A DNA stretch of 64,000 nucleotides, from assembly GCA_023663145.1 (NCBI GenBank), contig JAMPHZ010000004.1, positions 40,341 through 104,340 of the forward strand, in the 5' to 3' direction. The notes below the pieces were generated by a model that was not told where the DNA came from, did no database searches, and was given only the letters and a program-made list of their open reading frames with translations. The position numbers and the translations under genes are program-made. Origin of the DNA: Odoribacter sp. GTDB taxonomy: Bacteria; Bacteroidota; Bacteroidia; Bacteroidales; Muribaculaceae. Below are positions 9,693 through 20,193 of this stretch, in pieces (position 1 is the first letter of the stretch; every line of letters begins with the position of its first letter).

Positions 9693-10187
9693 TTATTTGC
9701 TCTCGATGTCATCGAGCAGGGAGTTTACGAGTTTGGTTTGTGTCTGCTCATCTTTAAGTTGGTTTTTCACCACCTTAGAGGCGATTTCGAGTGCAAACTC
9801 GCTGACTTGGTTGCGGAATTGGAGCTGAGCTTCTTTTTGCTGTTGCTGGATTTGCAGTTTTGCGTTATCCATGACTTTCTGTGCCTCAGCCTGTGCGCTC
9901 TGCCGGGCGTCTTCTATCATCTGTGTTTTGATACGGTCTGCGTCGCGCATCATGTCGGCTTGTTGGCGCCGAGCCTCGTTGATGACTTCTTGTGCGCTTT
10001 GGCGGGCATTGTCAAGTTGTTCCTTGGCACTCCGGGCATATTCCACACCCTTGTCAATAAGGTCGGCGCGCTTGTCTACTGATTTCAGTATCACCGGCCA
10101 TGCAAATTTCCATAATATGAAAAATAGCACGGCAAACGACACAAACATCCAGAAGACCAGGCCGAAGTCAGGGGTGAATAGTTCCAT
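9693..10187 (-). CDS. atpF: ATP synthase F0 subunit b
   Basis: Subunit b forms the peripheral stalk. The 164 residues show one N-terminal membrane helix (GLVFWMFVSFAVLFFILWKF, about residues 9-28). A long charged helix rich in Ala, Gln and Lys follows, the expected right-handed coiled coil. It lies 38 bp after atpE and 26 bp before atpH. One b gene is seen, so a b-type homodimer is expected. Confidence 0.96.
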   Translation of the reverse strand: MELFTPDFGLVFWMFVSFAVLFFILWKFAWPVILKSVDKRADLIDKGVEYARSAKEQLDNARQSAQEVINEARRQQADMMRDADRIKTQMIEDARQSAQAEAQKVMDNAKLQIQQQQKEAQLQFRNQVSEFALEIASKVVKNQLKDEQTQTKLVNSLLDDIESK

Positions 10188-10225
10188 GTCTTGTTTTTAA
10201 TGGAGTTAAAGCCGGGGATGGGGAA

Positions 10226-10489
<264 letters not shown>

Positions 10490-10513
10490 TTATTTTTGTA
10501 TTGTTTATTTCTT

Positions 10514-11644
10514 TTATTTGGATACTGCCGTTGTGACTGTGGATGCAACTGCGGCTGTTTTCTTTTCTTCTTTCTTATGTTCGTGTTCCTGTGCCAGAGA
10601 AATGAATATGGTGGACAGCATTGTGAACACATATGCCTGAATAAAGCTTACAAGCACGTCTATAAGTAGCATGAAGATTGAGAACAGTACTGATACCACT
10701 GTGGTTGCAGCGCCTACTGCCGGACTCATTGCTGCAAAGATGAATATCAGCAGTGTCAGAACTATAACTATCATGTGGCCGCCCATCATGTTGGCGAAAA
10801 GACGCACGGTCAAAGCTGCCGGCTTGGTGAAGATGCCGAATACCTCGATGACTTGCATGATGGGAAGTGGAAATTTAAGCCAAATTGGCACATCGGGCCA
10901 AAAAATTTCTTTCCAATAATGCTTGTTAGCCAAGAGGTTCGTCATCAGGAATGTAAAGACAGCCAAAACGAGTGTTACGGCTATGTTGCCGGTGAGGTTG
11001 GCACCGCCGGGAAACACAACTATGAGTCCTAAGAGATTCATTACAAGAATGAAGAAGAAGACTGACAGCAGGTATGGAGCGAAGCGTGGTGCCTTGTCAC
11101 CCAAGGTAGATTTGATCACACCGTCATACACGAATGTCACTACAGCCTCAATGGCCCCGAGACCTTTACGCGGAGCCTTGAACAGCTTGTGGCGCTTGTG
11201 GAATCTTGCAAGCCATAACATAAGACCTGCTACGAGGATTACGGTTATGAAAAGCGCGAGTACATTCTTTGTGATGGATATGTCGAAAGGCTTCTCTTCG
11301 TGACCATTTACTATTTCAACGATCTTTCCCTTGTAATTGCTGTCTTTCCCGGCAATCTTGAATGTTACGTTCCCGTCTTTATATTCCTTGCCGTCGGCCA
11401 CACGGGCTGATGAGAAGCAGTGGAACCCGTCTGATCCCCACACCAATACGGGCAGAGGTATGCGCTTATGGTGGTTGAATGGCACTTCCCAGCCGTAGCC
11501 GTCGCCCAGATGCTCAAAGATTATTTCCTTGGCATCAAGCCCTTTATGCTTGGTACTGTCGCCCGTGGTAACTTCCGATGCATGCATCGGTGACCACAGC
11601 GCGGTCATTAGCGACATTAATATTATGCTGATCAGTCGGGTCAT
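10514..11644 (-). CDS. atpB: ATP synthase F0 subunit a, long form with N-terminal periplasmic extension
   Basis: Subunit a holds the two proton half-channels next to the c-ring. The 376 residues include a signal-like N-terminus (MTRLISIILMSLMTALWSP) and about 100 soluble residues before the first membrane helix near residue 126. Such an extension is common in Bacteroidota. The essential arginine is visible as R281 in LTVRLFANMMGGH. The C-terminus ends in a short charged, lysine-rich tail. It starts 9 bp after atpC, and no atpI-like gene lies between them. Confidence 0.97.
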   Translation of the reverse strand: MTRLISIILMSLMTALWSPMHASEVTTGDSTKHKGLDAKEIIFEHLGDGYGWEVPFNHHKRIPLPVLVWGSDGFHCFSSARVADGKEYKDGNVTFKIAGKDSNYKGKIVEIVNGHEEKPFDISITKNVLALFITVILVAGLMLWLARFHKRHKLFKAPRKGLGAIEAVVTFVYDGVIKSTLGDKAPRFAPYLLSVFFFILVMNLLGLIVVFPGGANLTGNIAVTLVLAVFTFLMTNLLANKHYWKEIFWPDVPIWLKFPLPIMQVIEVFGIFTKPAALTVRLFANMMGGHMIVIVLTLLIFIFAAMSPAVGAATTVVSVLFSIFMLLIDVLVSFIQAYVFTMLSTIFISLAQEHEHKKEEKKTAAVASTVTTAVSK

Positions 11645-11653
11645 CGGGCAATA

Positions 11654-11890
11654 TTAATAAAGACACACTGATATTACATTGTTGTCGATGTCGGCAATTC
11701 CACCATCTATATGACGTGTGTTGCGGTTGCCGTTGTCATCGGTGTATGCAATGTCACCGGCAGTAAGGGTAGATACCAGAGAGGCATGGTTGTGAAGTAC
11801 TGTGAATTGTCCCGAGGTACCGGGCAATGTCACCGAACTCACGGTGCCTTCAAATAGTATCTCTACAGCCGATATTATCTTGAGTGTCAT
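11654..11890 (-). CDS. atpC: ATP synthase F1 subunit epsilon, short form
   Basis: Epsilon sits at the foot of the gamma shaft. This protein is only 78 residues and covers just the N-terminal beta-sandwich domain (EILFEGTVSSVTLPGTSGQF, then VLHNHASLVSTLTAGD). The two-helix C-terminal domain, which inhibits ATP hydrolysis in Escherichia coli and Bacillus, is absent. Short epsilon subunits are usual in Bacteroidota. It lies between atpD (27 bp) and atpB (9 bp). Confidence 0.94.
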   Translation of the reverse strand: MTLKIISAVEILFEGTVSSVTLPGTSGQFTVLHNHASLVSTLTAGDIAYTDDNGNRNTRHIDGGIADIDNNVISVCLY

Positions 11891-11917
11891 TGTAATTCAG
11901 GTTCTTATTGATTGATG

Positions 11918-14552
<2,635 letters not shown>

Positions 14553-14571
14553 GAGAATATACGGTTATGTA

Positions 14572-16203
14572 TTAGCGGTCCATGTCAGGAACAATATAGT
14601 CAAGCGAGCCGCCTATCGTGATAAGATCGGCTATTTTGCTGCCTGTGGTTATGTGGTCGACCACTCCGGCCAACGGCAGGCAGGGAGGAGCTATTTTGAG
14701 ACGGTAGGGTTTGGTTGTGCCGTCGCTCTCAAGGTATACACCGAAAGCGCCGCGACATCCCTCAACAACTTCAAACCATTGCCCCTGAGGAATCTTCAGC
14801 ACCTTGGGAACCTTTACAAGATATTCACCCTCAGGTATATTGTCAACCAATTGCTCAAGAATGCGTGCGCTTTGTTCCATCTCGCTCATGCGCACCTTGA
14901 AGCGTGCCATTGAGTCTCCTTCCTCGCGCACAACTTCTTCAAAATCAAGCTCGGAATAGATAGAATATGGGCGCAGTTTGCGCATATCGCAAGCCCAACC
15001 CGAAGCTCGGCCCGACGGGCCTGTGATGGCATATGATATGGCATCTTCCTTACTCAGGATGCCAACACCTTCCAATCGGTTCTTTGCGATGACGTTGCCG
15101 GTGAATATCTTGTTGTATTCCTTGATATTTTTTGGCAATACAGCTAAAAGTGCTTTCACATCCTGTACAAAGTCGGGAGCAAGATCCTGCATAACACCGC
15201 CTATACATGCGTAGTTGAATGTCATGCGGGCGCCGCAGGTCTTTTCGAAAATATCAAGGATCTGTTCTCTCACACGCAGTGTGTAGAACAGCATTGTGGT
15301 AGCACCGAGGTCCATGCAGTATGTGCCGATGAAGAGACAATGTGATGCTATACGCGACAGCTCGTCCATCATCACGCGTATCACTTGTGCACGGCGTGAG
15401 ATTTCAATGCCGGCAGCTTTCTCGTACAGCATGCTGAGGCCGTGATGATAGATCTGACCTGAGAAATAGTCGAGACGATCCATGAAGTGGAGCGTCTGTG
15501 GGTATTGCAGCGATTCACACAGTTTCTCCACACCTCGGTGGATATAACCCATGTAAACGTCTATCTTCTTGATAGTCTCTCCGTCAACAGCTGTGCGGAA
15601 GCGTAATACGCCGTGGGTGGCAGGGTGCTGGGGGCCGATATTGATTACGAAATCTTCAGGAGTGAAGATGGCACGTTCCTGCATTGTGACCTTTCCGTCA
15701 GCATCGCGGGTGTAAACCTGGGTGTAGTCGCTTTGGCGTTCGTTTTCGATTGAAACCGGATTGATAGATGGATCCTGATCGTAGTCTTTGCGAAGAGGGA
15801 ATCCTACCCAGTCAATGTTAAGGAACAGGCGGCGCATATCCTGATTGTCAAGGAAGATGATGCCGAAGAAGTCATATACTTCACGCTCGTAAAGCTCTGC
15901 TATGCGCCAAAGGTGCGACACGGTGGGGATATAGGGGTGGTCACGGTCGGGTCCGGCTAAAACTTTTACTGAGCAAGTCTCGCCCGTCTCTGAACACATT
16001 AAATAGTATATACATCCCAGCGAGTCTACCCAATCCATGCCTGCGATGGTGACAAGGTAGTCGAGGCCGAGGACATCACGCAGGGTGCGGGCGGTCTCAG
16101 GCCAGGCGGCGTTGTCGACAGTCAGTTGGGCGATGCCTGAGCCATCGGTGGCAAGCGGCATTGACGGGAACTGTCGTGCAATCTTTTCCTGTAAGGTAGC
16201 CAT
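14572..16203 (-). CDS. nuoCD: Fused NADH-quinone oxidoreductase subunit C/D
   Basis: This is a fusion of the 30-kDa (NuoC) and 49-kDa (NuoD) subunits of the peripheral arm. Residues 1 to about 160 resemble NuoC (EREVYDFFGIIFLDNQDMRR, then DWVGFPLRKDYD). From about residue 168 it is NuoD: NIGPQHPATHGVLRFR, the quinone-site region, and YMGYIHRGVEKLCE. It ends in SLDYIVPDMDR, as 49-kDa proteins do. The fusion also occurs in other Bacteroidota and in Escherichia coli. It lies 59 bp after nuoB. Confidence 0.97.
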   Translation of the reverse strand: MATLQEKIARQFPSMPLATDGSGIAQLTVDNAAWPETARTLRDVLGLDYLVTIAGMDWVDSLGCIYYLMCSETGETCSVKVLAGPDRDHPYIPTVSHLWRIAELYEREVYDFFGIIFLDNQDMRRLFLNIDWVGFPLRKDYDQDPSINPVSIENERQSDYTQVYTRDADGKVTMQERAIFTPEDFVINIGPQHPATHGVLRFRTAVDGETIKKIDVYMGYIHRGVEKLCESLQYPQTLHFMDRLDYFSGQIYHHGLSMLYEKAAGIEISRRAQVIRVMMDELSRIASHCLFIGTYCMDLGATTMLFYTLRVREQILDIFEKTCGARMTFNYACIGGVMQDLAPDFVQDVKALLAVLPKNIKEYNKIFTGNVIAKNRLEGVGILSKEDAISYAITGPSGRASGWACDMRKLRPYSIYSELDFEEVVREEGDSMARFKVRMSEMEQSARILEQLVDNIPEGEYLVKVPKVLKIPQGQWFEVVEGCRGAFGVYLESDGTTKPYRLKIAPPCLPLAGVVDHITTGSKIADLITIGGSLDYIVPDMDR

Positions 16204-16262
16204 AAATTTTATATGATTGATTGAGGCTTATTATTATAGGTGTAAATGCTGAGGGGAGAGGG

Positions 16263-16859
16263 TCAGTCAACGGGGTGTTCGCGCAGGAATTCCTCGCGGC
16301 TTTCCTGACGGTTGACGCCGCCGAAGAATTTCTCGACTTTGATTTTGCGTGACAGCTGCATGATTCCGTAAATCATTGCCTCTGGACGCGGGGGACATCC
16401 GGGAACAAACACATCCACAGGCACTATATCTTCAATGCCTTTGGCTACATGATAGCTCTTGCGGAAAGGACCGCCGGATATGGCACAACTGCCGCAGGCA
16501 ATCACATATTTCGGCTCGGCAAGTTGGTCGTAAAGGCGTCGGAATACGGGCACCATGCGGTTGACAATAGTGCCGGCAACCATCATGAAGTCAGCCTGAC
16601 GTGGTGATGAGCGGGCAACTTCCCATCCGAAGCGTGCCATGTCAAAACGTGCGGCACCCAATGACACAAATTCAATGCCGCAGCAACTTGTAGCGAATGT
16701 CAGCGGCCATATTGAGTTGGACCGGCCCCAATTGATCAGTTTGTCAAAAGACCCAACTATCACGTTGGTGCCGCTTTCCTGTAATTCTTTTACGAGCTTC
16801 TCAATGTGCTCATTATCTTTCCATGCCTCATATGGCATTGATTTGCAAGTTACTTCCAT
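16263..16859 (-). CDS. nuoB: NADH-quinone oxidoreductase subunit B
   Basis: NuoB binds cluster N2, the last electron carrier before quinone. The 198 residues contain the tandem-cysteine motif ATSCCGIEF, then CGSCAISGGPF and VFVPGCPPRPEAMIYG. Together these supply the four cysteine ligands. Its start overlaps the end of nuoA by 10 bp, which suggests translational coupling. No gene for NuoE, F or G follows or precedes it. Confidence 0.98.
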   Translation of the reverse strand: MEVTCKSMPYEAWKDNEHIEKLVKELQESGTNVIVGSFDKLINWGRSNSIWPLTFATSCCGIEFVSLGAARFDMARFGWEVARSSPRQADFMMVAGTIVNRMVPVFRRLYDQLAEPKYVIACGSCAISGGPFRKSYHVAKGIEDIVPVDVFVPGCPPRPEAMIYGIMQLSRKIKVEKFFGGVNRQESREEFLREHPVD

Positions 16860-17230
16860 TCAAGCGCTCCTTTCTTCCAGGCATATGCCAGGCCAAGTAC
16901 AAGTATTCCAAAGAAAACAGCGACGCCGAGCACTCCGGCCGATTCCGGGGTGTTGAAATTTACAGCCCACGGGAAAAGGAAGACGGTCTCGACGTCAAAC
17001 ATCAGAAAGAGAATCGCGAAAAGGTAATAACCTACGTTAAACTGCGACATGCTTTCGCCTCGGGTGGGAATACCACATTCATAGGCTTCTCCTTTCTGGG
17101 GATTGAAAGAGCGCGGCGATATTAAGCCGGCAATCCACAGCGCCAGGGCTACCAATGCCACACCTGTGAGCAGTGCCGTGATGGCAAGCACTCCGCTGTT
17201 TTGAATTCCAAAAATGGCTAATGATATCAT
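16850..17230 (-). CDS. nuoA: NADH-quinone oxidoreductase subunit A
   Basis: NuoA is a small three-helix membrane subunit of complex I. The 126 residues show three hydrophobic helices. The conserved acidic loop reads FNPQKGEAYECGIPTRGES, followed by FNVGYYLFAILFLMFDVETVFLFPW, whose loop Cys and DVE motif are typical. It is the first gene of the nuo/atp block and is preceded by a possible promoter element about 140 bp upstream. Confidence 0.97.
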   Translation of the reverse strand: MISLAIFGIQNSGVLAITALLTGVALVALALWIAGLISPRSFNPQKGEAYECGIPTRGESMSQFNVGYYLFAILFLMFDVETVFLFPWAVNFNTPESAGVLGVAVFFGILVLGLAYAWKKGALEWK

Positions 17231-17369
17231 ATTATTATTTTGTTGTTTTCTTTTCAGTCGCCCGTCGGTGATTTATCTCGGAGGCTTATGGCGCTGAAAC
17301 AGTGGCGATTCACTGCCTGAAACCTACCGCAACAACTTGTGCCGGGCATTATGCGGGTTTTTCTGCCTG

Positions 17370-17377
17370 CAAAGATA
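17370..17377 (-). promoter_or_regulatory. Candidate -7 box for the nuo/atp block
   Basis: On the minus strand this reads TATCTTTG, an exact match to the Bacteroidota -7 consensus TAnnTTTG, about 140 bp upstream of nuoA. A TTA (not TTG) lies 22 bp further upstream, so the -33 element is imperfect. It is the only such box on this strand in the 400-bp intergenic region 17231-17632. Confidence 0.5.
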
Positions 17378-17568
17378 GTCATTTTCCTGTAAATTCGCCT
17401 AACTTTTGAAACAATTTTTAACGATTTTTACGTCTGACGTTTGTAATCTTCGTAAATTACCCTGTCTGTTTTAATTTTTTCCGGGGCGGATAAAATGAAG
17501 TGGTTGACACTCTCACATGATGCATTGGCGTGTTAATTAATGTTAAGTGTAAAAGTTTTGTTTCGATT

Positions 17569-17601
17569 TTGTGGCTGTATTGAAAAATATTTGTAACTTT
17601 G
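17569..17601 (+). promoter_or_regulatory. Candidate promoter for the zinc-type ABC genes
   Basis: TTG at 17569-17571 is followed after 22 bp by TAACTTTG at 17594-17601, close to the Bacteroidota promoter pattern. It ends about 31 bp before the ATG at 17633. With the nuo box it makes 17231-17632 a divergent promoter region. Confidence 0.6.
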
Positions 17602-17632
17602 CCGTGACAATCTATAACTTGTCATATAATCT

Positions 17633-18520
17633 ATGGACATATATATGAATAGGATATTGGCGATAGCGGGCTTAATAATTGCCCTGTTTGTCGCTTCTTC
17701 ATGTGGAGACACCGCAGATGAACGGCCTGTGATAGCTGTGAGTATCGAGCCGCAGAGATATATACTTGAGCAGTTGGTCGGTGATCATTTTAAAGTTGTG
17801 ACGATAATGCCGTCGAGCGCTGATCCCGAGGCGTTCGAGCCATCTCTCACTACCCGTGCCGATATTGACCGCAGCAAGGCATATTTTACAATGGACATTC
17901 TGCCATTCGAGTTGGCTCTCAAATTGTCCATTGATAAAGATGTCAATATTGTTGATATTGCAAATGATATTGAACCTCTTTATGGAACCCATGGCCACGT
18001 ACACACGAATTTTCTTGAACAGGCCCCTGATTCATCAGACTGTGTTGATCCCCATTATTGGGGCTCGGTTAAAAACATGCGCATCATGACAAGATGCATG
18101 GCCGAGCAATTACAGCGTCTCGACCCCGATAATGCCGCCGAATATCAGGAACGTTATATGTCCGTAGACCATAAACTTGACTCGCTTGACATGGTATTCG
18201 CAAAAAGTCTGGCACAGGCTCCCAACCGCTCTTTCATTGTATGGCATCCCACTTTAAGCTACTTTGCCCGCGATTATGATCTTGAGCAACTTGCCGTAAG
18301 TGGTGACAACAAGGAAGTTTCAATAGGCGCACTACGTCACGTAATCGATGAAGCCAAGGAGCATGGAGCGCAGCTTTTCATCAATCAAGGCTATTGTAAT
18401 GCCCAGCAGGCCGCTACTATCCGTAACAGCACCGGTGCAAATGAGATTTCAGTAAATATTTCATCATACGACTGGCCTGATCAGTTAAAGAGCGTGGTAG
18501 ATGAACTTTCGAGATTATGA
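17633..18520 (+). CDS. Zinc-type ABC transporter substrate-binding lipoprotein
   Basis: This belongs to the ZnuA/TroA cluster A-I binding proteins, which capture Zn or Mn outside the inner membrane. The N-terminus is a lipoprotein signal with lipobox VASSC. Family features include ISIEPQRYILEQL-like strands, a short His-containing segment (GTHGHVHTNF), the DPHYW motif and FIVWHPTLSYFARDY. The His residues of these segments are likely metal ligands. It is 295 residues from this ATG; an in-frame ATG at 17645 gives a more compact signal peptide and may be the real start. It overlaps the ATPase gene by 20 bp. No permease is adjacent. Confidence 0.88.
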   Translation: MDIYMNRILAIAGLIIALFVASSCGDTADERPVIAVSIEPQRYILEQLVGDHFKVVTIMPSSADPEAFEPSLTTRADIDRSKAYFTMDILPFELALKLSIDKDVNIVDIANDIEPLYGTHGHVHTNFLEQAPDSSDCVDPHYWGSVKNMRIMTRCMAEQLQRLDPDNAAEYQERYMSVDHKLDSLDMVFAKSLAQAPNRSFIVWHPTLSYFARDYDLEQLAVSGDNKEVSIGALRHVIDEAKEHGAQLFINQGYCNAQQAATIRNSTGANEISVNISSYDWPDQLKSVVDELSRL

Positions 18521-19250
18521 GAAACATCTCGGCACCTGCTGCCATCACCCCCGGCCTGTTGATGTGCATCTCAATGCAACCGACAGGCCGCTGATCGAAT
18601 TATGCGGTGTCTCGTTCACGCGCGAGCGTCGTGAGATACTTTCAAATGTAAATCTCCGCATCAACAAAGGCGATTTTGTGGCGGTGACGGGTCCGAACGG
18701 AGGAGGTAAGACCTCCCTGCTGCGCATAATCCTGGGATTGCTCAAGCCTGCTTCCGGGGCGGTGCATTTTCCTGACGGCCGCTCCTCTGTTGGTTATCTG
18801 CCTCAGAAGAACAGCATAGACTCACATTTCCCCATATCTGTGCGGGATGTCATAGCTTCAGGCATCCTCGCCCACACCGGTTATGATTCAGCGACCAGGA
18901 ATTCTATGGTTGAAGAAGCTCTGAACGATGTAGAGCTTGCACAATTGGCGGCCCGCCCTATAGGCCGCCTCAGCGGAGGCCAGTTGCAGCGTGCCTTGCT
19001 CGGAAGGGCTATTGTGGCAAAGCCGTCACTACTTGTGCTTGATGAGCCGCTCAGCTATATCGACAAGCATTTTGAAGCCCATATATATCGTTTGATCGCA
19101 TCTCTCGCACCCCGGTGCACAATTATCTTAGTATCACATGAGATGTCAACCATTGATGCCATGGCCAACAGACACATCATTGTTGACCATTCAGTGACCG
19201 AATGCTCAGCCACGCGACATATCACGGTCACCACTTGCGACGCCTCATGA
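18501..19250 (+). CDS. Zinc-type ABC transporter ATP-binding protein
   Basis: This is a cytoplasmic ATPase of the ZnuC/MntB type that would energise metal uptake. The 249 residues contain Walker A GPNGGGKT at 64-71, the signature RLSGGQLQRALLGRAI, Walker B LLVLDEP and the switch His in ILVSHEMS. The ATG at 18501 lies inside the end of the binding-protein gene, giving a 20-bp overlap. No later ATG in frame precedes the ATPase fold. The first 28 residues are an extension with a Cys-Cys-His-His cluster (GTCCHHPRP). A permease gene (ZnuB type) is missing here and would have to lie elsewhere. Confidence 0.9.
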   Translation: MNFRDYEKHLGTCCHHPRPVDVHLNATDRPLIELCGVSFTRERREILSNVNLRINKGDFVAVTGPNGGGKTSLLRIILGLLKPASGAVHFPDGRSSVGYLPQKNSIDSHFPISVRDVIASGILAHTGYDSATRNSMVEEALNDVELAQLAARPIGRLSGGQLQRALLGRAIVAKPSLLVLDEPLSYIDKHFEAHIYRLIASLAPRCTIILVSHEMSTIDAMANRHIIVDHSVTECSATRHITVTTCDAS

Positions 19251-19279
19251 CAAATCAGTCTTTAGGAAACTTTTTTGAT

Positions 19280-19317
19280 TACAGAGGCGTTCAATATTGA
19301 GCGCCTCTTTTTTTATA
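19280..19317 (+). terminator. Rho-independent terminator after the zinc-type ABC genes
   Basis: GAGGCG and a short loop are followed by GCGCCTC and a run of seven T. The stem is GC-rich. It lies between the ATPase gene and the ATG of the deaminase, only about 12 bp before that start. Confidence 0.75.
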
Positions 19318-19328
19318 AGTTTATTGAT

Positions 19329-19850
19329 ATGAAACACATTGATTTTGGTCCCGATACCGAGAAAGAATTTCTTGACTACACACCTGATGACGCCCGATTC
19401 ATGCAGATGGCTATTGACCTGTCGGTTGAGAACGTAGCCAACGGAGGAGGTCCGTTCGGTGCAGTGGTAGTGAAAGACGGGCAGGTAGTGGCGACCGGTG
19501 TAAACCGCGTCACGGCAAATAATGATCCTACGGCTCACGCTGAAGTGTCAGCTATAAGGGCGGCCTGTGCCCGCGAGAATACATTTAAGCTTTCAGGATG
19601 TACCGTATATTCATCATGTGAGCCATGTCCGATGTGCCTTAGTGCCTTGTATTGGGCGGGAGTTGATCGCATCTGTTACGGAAACACAAAAGCCGACGCA
19701 AAAGCAATTGACTTCGACGATTCATTTATATATGATCAATTGGCTCTTGCCCGTGAGCAGCGCTCGATACGCTGTGACCATTTCATGCGGGCCCGGGCGC
19801 TTGACGCATTCAGGGCATGGTCGCAGAATCCTGAGAAAGTCGAGTATTGA
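19329..19850 (+). CDS. guaD: Guanine deaminase (cytidine deaminase-like fold)
   Basis: It most likely converts guanine to xanthine and ammonia in the cytoplasm. Counted from the ATG at 19329 it has 173 residues. The zinc site is visible as H70-A-E72 and C100-P-M-C103 in SSCEPCPMC. The N-terminal NGGGPFGAVVVKDG and the C-terminal ending (FRAW, then PEKVEY) resemble Bacillus GuaD more than TadA, which acts on tRNA. The frame extends upstream to a TTG at 19275, but that would pass through the terminator hairpin, so 19329 is the better start. I see no promoter between hairpin and start. Confidence 0.85.
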   Translation: MKHIDFGPDTEKEFLDYTPDDARFMQMAIDLSVENVANGGGPFGAVVVKDGQVVATGVNRVTANNDPTAHAEVSAIRAACARENTFKLSGCTVYSSCEPCPMCLSALYWAGVDRICYGNTKADAKAIDFDDSFIYDQLALAREQRSIRCDHFMRARALDAFRAWSQNPEKVEY

Positions 19851-19856
19851 CGAACT

Positions 19857-19883
19857 AAAGCTCCCTCAACGGGAGCTTTATTG
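19857..19883 (+). terminator. Rho-independent terminator after guaD
   Basis: AAAGCTCCC, a TCAAC loop and GGGAGCTTT form a perfect 9-bp stem starting six bases after the guaD stop. Only a short T-rich tail (TTTATT) follows. Confidence 0.7.
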
Positions 19884-19993
19884 CAAAGTATATTTAATGA
19901 GAGACGACTATTGATTGGGCTTCGCGGTCCGAACTGTACAGTTATAGCTGGCAAGGCATTCATGTCTTAGCCATTACCCTTGTCGTTGAGAAT

Positions 19994-20143
19994 TTAGACA
20001 ATGTCTATGTGATCGTTGGACTGGAGGCTTAAGATTGGTAAGGTCAAAGTGAGTGGGATTTTGCCGTCAATCGTGAATTTATTCGGCACACCTACATTGT
20101 CGAAGTAAAGGGCCTTGTCCGGTAGTAATGTAAGTGATAACAC
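19994..20143 (-). pseudogene. Possible C-terminal remnant of an unidentified protein
   Basis: This 49-codon minus-strand frame has protein-like composition (ALYFDNVGVPNKFT, then IDGKIPLTLTLPILSLQSND). It ends at a TAA, and its only possible start is a GTG with no clear ribosome-binding site. An in-frame TGA lies just upstream. It reads like the C-terminal end of a larger secreted beta-rich protein whose 5' part is gone. I do not recognise the family. The rest of the 314-bp space 19880-20193 shows nothing else. Confidence 0.35.
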
Positions 20144-20193
20144 CTGTCAAACCGTGAAATTTCGATTGGTGCCACAGCTACGTCTGATTAATT

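Noticed and set aside
19275..19328. TTG start that adds 18 residues to guaD
   Set aside because: The extra codons form the terminator stem and do not resemble the family.
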